A model generated the notes under the pieces. The model worked only from the letters and a program-made list of their open reading frames with translations. It was not told the origin of the DNA and did not search any database. The position numbers and the translations under genes are program-made. A stretch of 64,000 nt of DNA from Aphrophora alni (Eukaryota > Arthropoda > Insecta > Hemiptera > Aphrophoridae), in NCBI GenBank assembly GCA_963513935.1, contig OY740765.1, positions 119,665,362 through 119,729,361 of the forward strand. Direction: 5' to 3'. Positions 1-10,999 of this stretch are shown one piece after another (position 1 is the first letter of the stretch; each line of letters opens with the position of its first letter).

Positions 1-544
1 ATGTATGAATCTTACTATTTTGTCTTTCTTTCAATCATATTAAAAAACTTTAATTTTGTAAAAAAGTAAGACATCAATTCTCTCTCTTTCATAAAATGTT
101 GATTGTTCTATTTATACACATAGCACAATCGACATTTAAAATACTGTATATACTTTAAGATACTATATAATAGTCTTTATCACAAATCAAATTGTGAAGC
201 CCATCTTTGTAAAGTTGACAGTTCTGAAAGTGATATTTTTAATAATATATTCTTTAAAAATAAAAGACATTGTTTACTTAAATATCTCAAATAGTATGCA
301 GTATAATAGGCCAACATCTGATTAAACCATGGACTATAAAATAAAATATACAGTATTCTACATTTCATTTTCAATTTCCCTTTGAAAATTAGATTCAATG
401 AATGGAATCAATTTTTCTGTGTATTTTATACATCTGAAATGGGTTTATTGGGATGTTCTTTTTTAAAATATTACAGCTGATGTAAAAGGTCAAATTATCT
501 GTAGAACAAACAGTTTGCATATAAATATGTGTTGTATATATCCC
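1..544. other. AT-rich sequence without a recognisable gene
   Basis: I see only AT-rich sequence with stop codons in all frames and short pyrimidine or adenine runs. No coding, RNA or transposon signal could be supported. The stretch ends at the TTAA that begins the first piggyBac-type element. Confidence 0.6.
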
Positions 545-750
545 TTAACTGACATCATACGTCCTGAAGACGGGCGCGAAAATAAAAACCGGCGTATTTC
601 CCCTCCTTCTGGCTTATTGTTTTTGTCCTGCCGTCTAGCTGCCAGTCAGACGTTGGTCTTTGTTCGGTGACAGTTGCTAGTTTTTGTCTCGCCCCTTGGC
701 TGCGCTATTTATAATTTTTTATGACCTTGCGGGACTTTCCGCCTGTGAGG

Positions 751-776
751 CGTATGATGTTGTTTACGTGACTTTA
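751..776. repeat. subterminal direct repeat of piggyBac 1, left copy
   Basis: CGTATGATGTTG starting at 751 and the following bases to ACTTTA are repeated in the same orientation at 2890-2915 near the right end (CGTATGATGTTG, then GCGTAACTTTA). The same CATACG/CGTATG word also occurs in the terminal inverted repeats. Subterminal repeats of this kind commonly act as transposase-binding sites in piggyBac elements; that role is inferred here. Confidence 0.65.
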
Positions 777-881
777 TTTTCTATGATTTTTATCGAGACG
801 CGTGGTGATTTGTGGATCCAATTAGTTTGTAAATACGTGTAAATATTAATAAAATAAGTTGTTTTTTTATTATCTGACAAA

Positions 882-2757
882 ATGAATCCTGGAGAAGTCG
901 AATATCCTGGCCCGTCACACGGAAGATCTATTGTGAGTAAAGTATCGTTACAAGAACATTGTTTTGATGAAAATCAACTTCAAAATTTAGTTTTTGATGT
1001 TTTGGATAGACCTTCTGAGCCTGATCCTTACGATAGTGGCCAAGATGAAGAATATCAAATCAATAGTGACCACGACTCTGAATCGGAACAGGAGTTCGAA
1101 GAAGGTGATGGCGTCACTGGTCCTATGGAAAAAAGCAGTAGTGAAGATGAGACCCTAGAAGAAACTAGTAATCAATCAGAACAGCAACAAAATTTCTTAG
1201 GAAAAAAAGTAGCAAGAAAAATACAATTTAAATGGGGAAAAGAAGCTCCCCGACCAAACGTCAGAACTCGAAGACATAATATTATTTTACAGTTACCTGG
1301 TCTCAAACCAAAGGCAAAAGAGCTTGGGACAAATCCATCTGTTGAGGAGGTATGGGGCCTTTTATTTACAAATGAGTTTTTGGAAAAAAATACTGACATG
1401 GACCAACCATAAAATTGCATCGCTCAGAGAAAAATATGCTAAAAAACTATCCTATCATTCTGAATTGGATATGATTGAACTAAAGGCTTTAATAATTGGA
1501 CTCTTTGTTTACACTGCAATTTTTAAGTCATCAAATGAAACTGTGGACAGCCTTTTTGCTACTGACGGATCTGGACGAGATATTTTTCGATGCACGATGC
1601 CCAGGAATAGATTTCTGTTTTTACTTTTGGCTTTACGATTTGATAACCCTGATGACCGAGAAGAAAGGAAGAAGAGTGATCCTGCCGCAGCAGTTTCAGA
1701 CATTTTCAATATGTTTATTGAAAACTCACGTCTCGTCTACACTCCAGGTCCAACCATGTGTGTCGATGAAATGCTCGCTGCCTTCCGTGGCCGTTGTGCA
1801 TTCAAAATGTACATGCCGAAAAAACCGGCCAAGTATGGACTCAAGATTCTGTGCCTGACAGATGCCAGGACTCATTATTTGTACAACTGGTATCTGTACT
1901 GCGGAAAAGGAAGTGACGGAAGAGGTTTATCAGAGGAGGAGAAGAAACTACTGATGCCATTATAAAGTTGGCGAAACCAATTGAAGGGTCGAGGCGAAAC
2001 ATTACAGGAGACAATTGGTTTACCTCGATCGAATTGGTGAACGAGCTAGAACAAAGGGATTTGACTTACGTGGGAAGTCTAAAAAAAAATAAAACAGAGA
2101 TTCCTCTTGAGTTCCAGCCTAACAAAGAGAGAGCTGAAAAGTCGCCAATTTATGGATACAATGAAAATAAGACTTTGCTTATGTGCCCAAGAAGAGGAAG
2201 GCTGTTATTCTGATTTCGTCTATGCACCATTCCCCTGCAGATGATGATGAATCAGGAAAGCCGGAAATAATTGCCTTTTACAATATGACAAAGGAGGTGT
2301 AGATGGAGTCGACCAGAAATGTGCGAACTACTCGGCAAGCAGACGATCAAGACGCTGGCCCCTGAAGATTTTTTTTACCATACTTGATGTTGGGTGTGGT
2401 GTAAATAGTTATATTCTACACCAATCTTTCAAAGATACAAAGAAAATGAGTCGTTTCGACTTCATGAAAGCACTAGCCAACAGCTTGATCTATCCCTACA
2501 TGAGGAGACGTCTTCATGAAACCAAGAATCTGGCGAGTGAGCTAAAAATGTCAATCAAACGAATTCTAAAGATTGAAGATGTTCCAGAGGACGTTCCAGA
2601 ATTCTTCGAATCAAGAAAAACCTGCTCAACCTGTCCGCCACAGCTGAAAAGGAGAACGAAATATCCGTGCCAAAAATGTGGAGCGGCAATTTGTTTGGAG
2701 TGTTCCAAAAAAAATGTGCAAGAACTGTTTTCAAAAAGAGTAAAAAGGACATTGTGA
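882..2757 (+). pseudogene. piggyBac transposase pseudogene (DDE_Tnp_1_7 family)
   Basis: The reading starts at the ATG at 882 with a long acidic N-terminus rich in Glu, Asp and Ser (882-1300), typical of piggyBac transposases. It then changes frame near 1330-1410 into the catalytic core. The first catalytic aspartate lies in CVDEMLAAFRG (about 1760-1790). The second lies in ITGDNWFTS (about 2000-2030), in a frame reached by another shift near 1935-1950. The C-terminal Cys-rich zinc finger (CSTCPP, then CQKCG and CLECSKK, 2610-2715) is present in a further frame. The segment between 2213 and 2446, where the third aspartate belongs, is broken by stops. At least three frame changes mean no functional protein is made. 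The family call is firm; the exact intact sequence is not recoverable by eye. Confidence 0.85.
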
Positions 2758-2933
2758 AAAGATGTTTCTGAATAATTCTGCGTCCACTCTATGTATATAT
2801 AAGTATGTAAAGCTATTTTACTGATTATTACATTTATTGATCATTATTATGCTCTTTTTTCATTTAAATACCCATAGGTGTCTACCAGACGTATGATGTT
2901 GATTGCGTAACTTTAAATCATGATGTTAGTTAT

Positions 2934-3440
2934 GGGATATAAAAGTAAAAGTTTCCAGTTATAAATTTTTTTTTTATTAATAAACTGAAAGCCTACTTGA
3001 GCTTGTTTCATAAAACTACTACTATTATAAGCTTATAAAATTTTTTGTATAAGTTCAGAAAGTTCTGTTCCATGAAGGAAAACTGTTTACTTATGAAATA
3101 CCACTAGTATTATAAGTTATAAGCCAGTTGATGTTTGTTTACTATGATTTATATTTCAAATTTTGTAGGCTGTTGTTGTTAATTTAAAATGGTTGATAAA
3201 ATTGTTATAAATAAAATCTGAATTGTTTGAAATATTTTCCCCATAATTACCAAAGGAAGTAAAGAGAAAAACATGGTTTTAATAGGACTATTTTGTTCCC
3301 ATTGAACAGATCAACAATGATAAAGATAAAATGTTTCTTTTCTTTTACTCCAGTAAAAGCCCATTATTATATTAGCCTGAGTGTTTTATTTGTGCTCTCA
3401 GAAATCACAACAGGTATACAATGGCATCAGTTAAACCTAA
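2934..3440. other. AT-rich spacer, nothing recognised
   Basis: AT-rich sequence between piggyBac 1 and the following foldback. Short ORFs here show no family motif. I see no gene. Confidence 0.5.
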
Positions 3441-3443
3441 GAA

Positions 3444-3673
3444 AGTACGTGAACAAGGAAATAAACCACAAAATAACAATTACACAAAACTGTATAATGC
3501 GTTTATATTACCTTATGTACATTTCGATAGCTCTGCTATCATCTTCAGTATGTAGTGTACCTCTGAAGATGATAGCAGAGCTATCGAAATGTACATAAGA
3601 TAATATAAACCCATTATACAGTTTTGTGTAGTTGTGTTATTTTATGGTTTGGGGTTTTTTCCTTGTTCATACA
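3444..3673. repeat. long inverted repeat (foldback) carrying paired hammerhead-like motifs
   Basis: Arms 3481-3548 and 3563-3630 are reverse complements with only about three mismatches across 68 bases, separated by a 14-base loop. Homology with small indels continues outward to about 3444 and 3673. Each arm contains CTGAAGA, a perfect 6-bp stem (GATAGC/GCTATC), GAA, and the self-complementary octamer ATGTACAT. This is the arrangement seen in the ends (pLTRs) of Penelope-like retroelements elsewhere in the window, so I infer a solo inverted pair of PLE ends. Confidence 0.8.
3560..3603 (+). ncRNA. hammerhead-ribozyme-like motif, right arm of the foldback
   Basis: CTGAAGA occupies 3563-3569, stem II GATAGC-AGA-GCTATC occupies 3571-3585, GAA is 3586-3588, the palindromic stem III ATGTACAT is 3589-3596, and A3597 is the predicted cleavage base. 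All invariant core positions fit the type I hammerhead consensus, because position 7 tolerates any base. Stem I is weak: about two base pairs are visible. Activity is therefore doubtful, and tertiary contacts cannot be judged by eye. A mirror copy lies on the minus strand at about 3514-3548. Confidence 0.55.
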
Positions 3674-5414
3674 CAATCACCACAGTGCTCTAGTGATTTA
3701 TTTATCTAAAAAAGTACCTATATATAATTTTATGATGTGTCTTGTCTTATTCAGTTTCAGATGTATCCTGTCTTCTGTCTTAACAGATGTAATATTTGGT
3801 TATAAAAAGATTTGGGTTTATGCATTGAACAAATATATTTTAGCCTTCCTTTTGATGAATCAGAAAATATTTATGTTTTCAATTTTTCCTTATCCTTAAA
3901 ATAAAAAAAATAAAAAAATTGCTTGTTAGATACCAGATCCATATTACAAAATAAAACTCTGATAAACAAAGCTCCTTTATTGCCATTAATAAGAATGGAG
4001 AATAAATGTAGAACACAAAATGTTCCACAAACTTACAGACTTATATATTAGTCACAAAAACTAAAAGGCAAAATGTGAGAAAACCCCATCAATTACTTTC
4101 CCATACTACTGCTACATTACTAAAGCATATCTTATCTGGGAATAACCCTGAACTGGTAGTTTTGGCTTCTAACTTTATTAAGCTTTGTAGTCAATCTTTT
4201 GATATAATGGATGCATATGTTGTAATAAAATTGCAACATTGCTAAAAACTCTTACAGGTAAAAATTGAACCATGGTATGAAATATTAGACAATATTATGC
4301 TGATCATCATGACAAAAACCTATATTGTGATAAAAAAAGCGATACACAATTTCAATTGCATCATAAAAACATATGTTCCTTCATTTGAAACATAAACACT
4401 ATACTGTATGTTTTTCCTTATTCGTAGGTTAAGTCCAAGATATCTAGAATATTTGTTTTCACAATTAAGAACAATTATTGGAGGCCTAAATGATCATTAT
4501 TGGAAAAATTAAAACTGTTTTTCAGTCTAATATTAACTCTATATTAACAGAGGATTTAGAATTCAAAGTCAGTAAAGTATTGACAGTGAGTGGAATTTCC
4601 GAAAAATTTAATTTAACTACTGCACTTTTGAACACACTAAGGCGAACTTAAATATTAAAAACTAACACCCAATATCACAATTCATTGAAAATTGTGGTAT
4701 TGAGTATTTGATTTTAGTCCTTAATATAACTACTATAGAAGAAAGTATAATAAAGGTGGTGGTTGCTGAAAAAGTGTTACCTTTAACTTCCAGCTCCAAT
4801 ACAATTGATACGGACCATAGAGCTTTTAAATACGCAAGTAGGCCTAATATAAATGAGGTAAAGGAATCTTGAATAACATATTTATTTGCTGTTTGGTGGA
4901 ACAACGAATCCATTTTAGTGAATGGTTACAAGTAAAATAAATGATGAATAAAGGTTGCACACATTTTGTCACTCACCTATCCCCATAAACAAACTATAAC
5001 TAATTGTCACAAAAAATGTCAGTTCAGTAGTTGTCAATTAAAAAGTGAAAATGAATTAAATCTGAAAAAAATACTTAAATCATTAAATAAAGAATTAAAC
5101 TTGCTTTCCATATGCCATAAACAAGTTCTTATTTGATTAAAATCTAGGTCACGGATTTTGTTTTTTGCCAATTATTCCTGAACTATAATATTTTCTTACA
5201 GGTTTTCATCATTAATCTTCACATTTCGCTTTAACGAAATCAATAGAGACAATTTGAGACATATCAAATTTATAACATCCTCAAGGTCAATTTTTTGTTT
5301 TTTTACCGATAACTCACGAACTAGCATTTTTTGAGAGATGGTGTTCAATTAAGGGGTTAATATTGGGCAAAGCATTTTGATAATCTATTTGAGTTATAAT
5401 AATAAGTACGATGT
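3674..5414. other. intergenic or intronic AT-rich sequence with a dispersed-repeat fragment
   Basis: No coding region was recognised. The part from about 4950 to 5350 resembles segments near 36000-36150, 51480-52110, 54160-54530 and 56345-57130. Shared phrases include the run around a GTCAGTTCAGTAGTTGTCA-like motif and text about CGATAACTCACGAACTAG. It is therefore probably a fragment of a dispersed repeat family. The rest shows nothing I can support. Confidence 0.5.
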
Positions 5415-6150
5415 TAGTTTAATAAATAACATTTTAAGAAAGATGTTAAAGCGAAGAGCTGAAAATTTAGTCTAGTCTTCCCATAATGATAACATTGAAA
5501 TAGTTAAATGTTGTAAATTATCTTATATCAACAGAACTAGTAACCTTATTTCAACTAAATGTAATCGTAAAGTCGCCTTTTATTGTACAAAAAATCTAGG
5601 ATAATTTTGGTTAATAATAAAGATAAAAAAGAAATGTTAGAAAATAGTAGAGTTTATAAAATATCTTGTCAAGATTGTAACTCTGAGTACTTAGGTCAAT
5701 CAGGTAGATCTATCAAAGTTAGGATTAAAGAACAATATATGTAAATAGCTGCAAACATGCCTGTAGAAACTCTAACTTTGTTAATCACCTTTTACAATCA
5801 GGTCATAATTTTGAATGTTAAACTCTTACATACTATACAAAATTAAAGCAATAGATTAATTAATTTAGAATGTTTAGAAATAAATATATCTATTCCACTC
5901 AGGCCTATTTTCAACTTAAATGACCAAATTGTATTAAATTCTTCACCCCTTTTAAAACCCATCCTTAACATGAAGGTTCATCAACCTTCATCTACCTGCT
6001 AGGTCATTCCCCCTACCATTCCTTATTTCTCATATTGTATTTCAGTTTCCTGTTACTTGTGTATGTATAAATATTTGTCAATACTTGTTAATTATAAGTT
6101 GTTCGATTATGCTGCAAGGCGAAACAATTGTAGCTCATTTATATTATAAT
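5415..6150 (+). pseudogene. Penelope-like element remnant: GIY-YIG endonuclease end plus 3' region
   Basis: Plus-strand reading near 5640-5740 gives a GIY-YIG-type motif RVYKISCQDCNSEYLGQSGR. This has the CxxC spacing and the YIGQTGR-like box characteristic of the endonuclease domain at the C-terminus of PLE proteins. Upstream (about 5500-5640) is a degraded linker with FYCTKNLG and CNRKVAF. Downstream is the C-terminal NSSPLLKP motif at about 5935-5960, also seen in the PLE copy at 31.6 kb. Stops and frame changes (for example at about 5742) break the frame. The reverse transcriptase is absent, so this is a 5'-truncated copy. A hammerhead-like motif follows at 6101-6135, as expected for a PLE 3' end. 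Confidence 0.75.
6101..6135 (+). ncRNA. degenerate hammerhead-like motif at PLE 3' end
   Basis: The layout TCGATTA, short stem II ending in GGC, GAA (6121-6123), palindromic ACAATTGT (6124-6131) and A6132 copies the hammerhead plan. However, core positions 3, 4 and 8 do not match the consensus CUGANGA. It is probably an inactive descendant. It is included because its position after a GIY-YIG remnant supports the PLE assignment. Confidence 0.4.
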
Positions 6151-6189
6151 ACTTTTGAAACTTTAGCTTTATTGCTTTATTTAATCCTT

Positions 6190-7117
6190 GACTATCTTTT
6201 GTGTTCCGATTCTAAAAGTGCTTTACAGGCTATCCTGGATATGTATTCTAAGAATCCTTTGGTTGAAGATATTCTGTGTTCTATACACAGACTTCAGTTA
6301 GGGGACGTCAGAGTATCATTTTTCTAGGTACCTGGGTATTGTGGAATTTCTGGAAACACAAAAGATGACGAAGCTACTAGTCACACAGCGTCTTATGGTA
6401 TCTGACTTTGTATCGATAGTTAAAATTATTTTACATAAGAAATGGGAAGAAGAGTGGACAAATACAGAGTCCAATAAACTGAGGAAACTGAAAGGTACTG
6501 TCCGCTTGTGAAATTCATCTATCCGTGCCAGTCGTCGAGAGGAAGTCGTGGTTACCATGTTCATATCAGTCATTCCATGATCACTCATGGGTTTCTGATG
6601 GAACGGGGGGGGGGGGATCTGCCACAAATCTCATTTTGTCAAGGTGTGTTGTACATTAAGCACATCCTAACTGAGTATGTTATGTTAAGAGGTGTGTGAC
6701 GAAATTTTGCCCTACCTAGTTTCATTCAGGCAATGTTGGGGGATAATGCTCAGATCCTTAATCGAGTATTGTCCTTTTTGTGTTGTCTGAATATTTTATA
6801 TAAAATCTAGTCATTTACTGCAGTCATTTCTACAACTCTGTAATATTACATTTACTTTTTTCTTTTAAATTGTATTCTTCATAATTCATTGCTGGGCCCT
6901 ATTACAGCCCTGTAATATTCTTTTTAATTGTAATTGTTAAGTTGTTGTAGGGCCATTTTACAGCCTCTTACTATGCTATGTTGTTTTTATTTTATGTTTA
7001 TCTAGGTTTTGTATTGTTATTATTTTTAATGTTTTATTTTAAAGTTTTTAAGGCAAAGCATCTTCTTACCAATTTTTTTAAGGCCTGGTTTTTTGCCTTA
7101 AAACTCCAACCAAATAA

Positions 7118-7120
<3 letters not shown>
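6190..7120 (+). mobile_element. LINE 3' fragment with RNase H domain (I/LOA/R1-like group)
   Basis: Reading 6190-6400 gives LCSDSKSALQAI, YSKNPLVEDIL and VPGYCGISGN. This is the RNase H signature (DSxxAL, then WVPGHCGIxGN) found after the reverse transcriptase in I, LOA and related LINEs. Further on, HILTEYVML-like text and GGGGICHK (6600-6690) correspond to the usual C-terminal CxxC...HIL.ECP zinc knuckle, here decayed. The 3' UTR holds two copies of a GGGCC...TACAGCC phrase (6895-6970) and ends in AAATG directly before (TA)n (GA)n. The upstream reverse transcriptase is missing, which is normal for 5'-truncated LINE insertions. Confidence 0.75.
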
Positions 7121-7192
<72 letters not shown>

Positions 7193-7238
7193 TCATTAGA
7201 CAGGATACTGTATACAAAATAATAATAATAATAATAAT

Positions 7239-7290
<52 letters not shown>
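7121..7290. repeat. compound microsatellite (TA)n (GA)n ... (AAT)n (TA)n
   Basis: (TA)n runs 7121-7162, (GA)n 7163-7190, (AAT)n 7218-7243 and (TA)n 7243-7287. It abuts the 3' end of the LINE fragment and may have grown from that element's tail. Confidence 0.95.
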
Positions 7291-7694
7291 CAGTGAGACC
7301 TAAATCATAATTTCTCACTTATTGTTTTTAAATTTGTTAATTCATCAATTCATTGTTAGTTTATTGTTTTGGGTGTAGAGATAGTGTTGGCATTGCGGAC
7401 CATATGCTGACATTTAGGCTACTAAAAGCGATATAGGTAGCCATCATTACTTTTTTGTCAATTTATCAAATTTGGTATGATTCTATAAAGATATCTATTT
7501 TTTTATATTGTACGTATATTGATAGTAATTTAAAGTACCTATTGTTTTTCAAAAGTTGTTTGATAAAATGAGATGAATCAGCCTTTTGAGCATTCTTATT
7601 GCTATAACATAATTTTAAATTTGAATTGATCAAATAAAAAATTTGCGCAGTACTGGAAAATGATTGTTAAGGATCAGGTGTTCTGCTTAAGATT

Positions 7695-7928
7695 TTAAAA
7701 TTCATTTAGGTTTGCAAACGTTGTTGCTGAGTTGCTGCCGCCCCTCCCACCCAGATCCATTGCTCTCAGCCCGGGGAAACTTCCATGTCCAGGCAGGTAC
7801 ATATATCTCATGTGCTCGTTACTGGGCCCACCACGAAGATTATTTTGCGAAGAATGTATACAGTAAAATTTACATTTACATTTAATGTTGTTGAATACAA
7901 GACAACGAGATGCATTCACTTTTCTCAA
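7695..7928 (-). other. coding-like GC-rich island, possible terminal exon (unknown protein)
   Basis: In AT-rich surroundings, 7720-7860 is GC-rich. On the minus strand it is open for 77 codons and ends in a Gly-rich tail (LGGRGGSNSATTFANLNEF) with a TAA immediately after. This could be the last exon of a gene. On the plus strand the same island is also open between an AG at about 7709 and a GCAG|GTAC donor-like site at about 7794. I do not recognise the protein and cannot choose the strand with confidence. Confidence 0.3.
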
Positions 7929-7929
7929 T

Positions 7930-9060
7930 CATAATTGGTTTTAATGGTTATGATTTGAAATAAAGATTTTAAAAACTCTGCATTGATTTAATTGATAAAG
8001 CTAATATAAAGAAGGTTTTCATTGCTACATTTAATTTCCTAGACATAAATTGTTGTTAAACAAAATTTGGAGTAGCCAATTATGTCACTCATCTTTATGA
8101 AAAATAATTTGTTACTAAAAAACAGATTTCCCTCCCACCATTACCTACACAATATTGATCCCCGTACTGAGCGACTTTATCGTCTCCCCTCTTTATAATA
8201 TGCCCCCCTCTACACTTCTGTTGTGTGTCGTCGTTTTGTTTGCAAAGAATGTAATCGGGTACACTGTTTGCTACGTTGGTTATATGGGTAGTTTTTCTAT
8301 TCTGTACTATGTACCAAGTCGGTTCAGTGGTGTGTATTAAACTTGAAATAAGACGGTAAACAAATAATAAAAAACAAAGTGAACTAAATGATTAAAAACT
8401 TTTTCAAACAACAGATAAGCCTAAAGCAGATGAATAATTTGATACAAGCTTACGTCAGGTTTTACAAGTTGATATTTGGGTTGTAAGTATCTCTTTATAT
8501 TATTAGATTTACTTATGTTTCATGATCGTATTTAGATTATGAATGGTCCTATTTATTTGTTTTTCACATGTGTTAAACCAGATATAGCTTACTGTGTGAA
8601 AAGGTATTTGTCAATTGTTTGTTATTGTAGGTTAAGGATTGTTTATCAACAATTTTGAGTTTTAAAATTTTGCCTGCAGCAGGTTGATTCTATTTCAGTT
8701 TAAGTATCATATGTCTGTAACAAGAAATGTATTGTAAAAGTTTGTAGAGACATATCTTTTATCTTGTATGTTGAGAAATTTCATAAAACCCAGTCACTAA
8801 ATATCAGTTGTAGATGGCCCTTCATTTTTCTATAAAAAAATCATGAAAACATAAAGTATTTACCTTCTAATCAAAGGATCAGATCGTATGTGGCACAATA
8901 AATAATTCAAGTTCTAAAATGCATTACTTTAATAGAAAATGATATCTATAAAAGTACAAAATCCAGCTACATAGGTTATGAATGCCAACGTTAATACTAA
9001 TGACTACATTCATCAAGTCACTGTATGTATGATCCCTTATTCTATTAAGTATGCTAGGTG
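7930..9060. other. no gene recognised
   Basis: AT-rich sequence with short random ORFs (for example 8155-8340) that carry no family motif. Confidence 0.5.

Positions 9061-9062
<2 letters not shown>

Positions 9063-9117
<55 letters not shown>
9063..9117. repeat. (TA)n microsatellite
   Basis: About 27 uninterrupted TA units. The flanks (GCTAGGTGCC on the left; on the right, reading the other strand, a GTGGCT-containing phrase) weakly resemble the ends of the small palindromic repeats next door. The tract may have expanded from such a repeat's TATATA centre. Confidence 0.9.
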
Positions 9118-9122
<5 letters not shown>

Positions 9123-9176
9123 TATAATTAGAGCCACATGACTTGACCTTGCATTATGTAATTTACATCTTTATTA

Positions 9177-9212
9177 GGTCGTCAGGTAGCTATATATATA
9201 GCCATCTGTCGT
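9177..9212. repeat. mini-palindromic repeat, copy A
   Basis: AGGTCGTCAGGTAGC, then TATATATA, then an imperfect mirror. It shares the plan AGGTCTGGCNAGGTGGC-TATATA-mirror with copies B to E. Confidence 0.65.
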
Positions 9213-9224
9213 TATCGTGCAAAT

Positions 9225-9275
9225 ACAGGTCTGGCTAGGTGGCTATTATATATATAGCCACCTGGCCAGACCTGT
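9225..9275. repeat. mini-palindromic repeat, copy B (best conserved)
   Basis: A 51-base, almost perfect palindrome: ACAGGTCTGGCTAGGTGGC, a TATATA centre, and its mirror ending GGCCAGACCTGT. It overlaps the last codons of the Merlin-like transposase remnant on the minus strand. It may therefore be that element's terminal inverted repeat. Confidence 0.85.
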
Positions 9276-9940
9276 TGAGGTAAATAGTAAAGCTTACCTT
9301 AAAATCTAGGGTGATATAATTTCGCAGCCGAGAGGAAGAAATTGTGTATTCTGGTTTATGTTTCCTCTTAAACATATACACGGCAAGGTATCTAAGGAAG
9401 TGATAGTTCCTGACGCCATATTTAGAAATGTGGTCCCTAACATCCCTCCAACCACTCTCAGTGGTGTTCTTATGAGCTCTGCAATATGGAATTACTAAAT
9501 GGCAACTATGGTTGATTGTTAAATGAGTGAAATTATATGACGATAGAGTGTTATATGCAAACCAGCAGTCTGTAATAATTGTCGTACCTGGTTTCACCCA
9601 CTTTCTTATGAAGGATATTAGGGTTCTCCTATTTCTTTTTTCACAGGTACCAAAACAACATCCACGAATTTCGTTGGATATTGCCGAGTACCCAGTTGCC
9701 CTTTACTCTACAACTGCGATTGTATTTTCTTTTCCCAAATTTCATCTCGTCGATTTCAACAACTACACCAGGCCCTCCTATCTGTACAGAATTAGTCATT
9801 GTATCATTTATATATATTTCTCTTATAAATGAGTACCAATCAACAATTGTACGAGTGGATAGGTGTAGGTGTGTTTGTATGAAAGTCTGATGAGGTGAAT
9901 ATAAAATGAGTAAAAGTGATATTAGACAAAATAGTATCAC
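9235..9940 (-). pseudogene. Merlin/ISXO2-like (IS1595-type) transposase pseudogene
   Basis: Two minus-strand segments in neighbouring frames join into one family. Segment 9940-9641 has STRTIVDWYSFIREI and GGPGVVVEIDEMKFGKRKY. Segment 9597-9235 has GTTIITDCWFAYNTLS, NTTESGWRDVRDHISKYG and NYHFLRYLAVYMFKRK. These are the hallmarks of the DDE_Tnp_ISXO2 fold: a first catalytic D in EIDEMKFGKRK, a second in ITDCWFAY, and the WRDVRDH helix before the C-terminus. A frameshift between 9641 and 9597 breaks the gene. The N-terminal zinc-binding part upstream of 9940 is missing or unrecognisable. The family call is from memory of motifs; an HMM search would settle it. Confidence 0.8.
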
Positions 9941-10317
9941 ATTATTTAATCTGTATTTTCTAACAAAACTACAAGTTTTCGCCGAACCAAACCAGTTGCA
10001 ATGTTATAGTTTCTGCTTCATAAAGATAATCTGGTTTATATATTGAAATGTCTAAGATTTATAATTATTACAGTCTGTAAATAATAATAATAAAGTGTCA
10101 CTATATTCCGACACTTTTTACAAACTGCTTGTTTAATAATTATATTGTTACATTAGAACTCAAATTATCCGGATTAATTGGGACTGGACCCGATCCGGAT
10201 AATCAAAAATGTTGATACAGTAATTGTATTTTTCTTGAAAAAAGGCCGTTTTTAGGAGAAAAAAATGAAAACAAAACACTTTAGAGAACATTTACGGTAT
10301 TTATTAATAAAAAACAA

Positions 10318-10965
10318 GGTAATTATATAGCAGAGTAGCCTCACTTTAAAATCAATTTTTATGGGTTTTAGTCGTCAAATGAATGTTGGAAAAATATTTT
10401 ATTATCGAAAAAAAGTGTCGGAAAGATGATTACATAATATAATTAATTACACAAGTTGTTTTTTCGTGAAAATATTAACTCTGTGTTATCTTTCATACTC
10501 ATGACATACACTTCAATAAACGTACGGAAGGTTTGGCCAGGTGGTTTTATATATATAGCAACCTGACCAAACCTTTCGTGACATATAATAATACAGCCCT
10601 ACATATTTACAGCAAAGAAAACATTATTTATTCTTATGAAGTAAGGTATGTAGTAGAGGATAAAAAAATAAAACAAGGAAAATACGGCGCCACCTTAACC
10701 TCCTAAGACCCAGAGGTGAACTAGTTTATAGGCCTAATAGCCTGATGTACTTTTAAAAGTACAAATCAACACAAATCTTCTACTGAATTTGCAGCAGAAT
10801 TTGACTCTGATTAAGATTTTCTTGTGTAATCTCGTGTAATTATATTATGTAATCATCTTTCCGACACTTTTTTTTCGATAATAAAATATTTTTCCAACAT
10901 TTATTTGACGAATAAAACCCATAAAAATTGATTTTGAAGTGAGGCTACTCTGCTATATAATTACC
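10318..10965. mobile_element. MITE with ~135-bp terminal inverted repeats and exact 8-bp TSD
   Basis: The left arm 10318-10455 and right arm 10830-10965 are reverse complements, about 95% identical by eye. Both start GGTAATTATATAGCAGAGT. The element is flanked on both sides by AAAAACAA (10310-10317 and 10966-10973), an exact 8-bp duplication. An 8-bp TSD with GG-starting ends suits the Merlin superfamily, and a Merlin-like transposase remnant lies 0.4 kb away, but the link is inference. hAT is the other 8-bp option, though its ends usually start CA. Confidence 0.85.
10526..10578. repeat. mini-palindromic repeat, copy C
   Basis: GGAAGGTTTGGCCAGGTGG, TATATATA centre, mirror GCAACCTGACCAAACCTTTC. 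It sits in the unique middle of the MITE at 10318-10965. Confidence 0.8.
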
Positions 10966-10999
10966 AAAAACAATATCAATGACAATGTTTACATTAAGT

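Larger units (their letters stand above)
545..2933 (+). mobile_element. piggyBac-type DNA transposon 1 (decayed, about 2.4 kb)
   Basis: The left end reads TTAA CTGACATCATACGTC (545 on). The right end, read on the other strand, gives nearly the same bases: ATGATGTTAGTTAT (2920-2933) mirrors the left end, with the expected TTAA decayed to TTAT. Between the ends lies a broken piggyBac transposase. The region upstream of the transposase (560-880) is GC-richer than its surroundings and probably holds the element promoter and 5' UTR. Length and architecture fit piggyBac elements, which are usually 2-3 kb with a TTAA target. The ends are inferred by comparing them to each other by eye. Confidence 0.8.

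Noticed and set aside
1172..1420. Minus-strand ORF opposite the piggyBac 1 transposase
   Set aside because: It is the antisense shadow of coding sequence and has no family motif.
7121..7290. CRISPR-like or regulatory periodic array
   Set aside because: It is a simple microsatellite; nothing in the window resembles a CRISPR array or a prokaryotic system.
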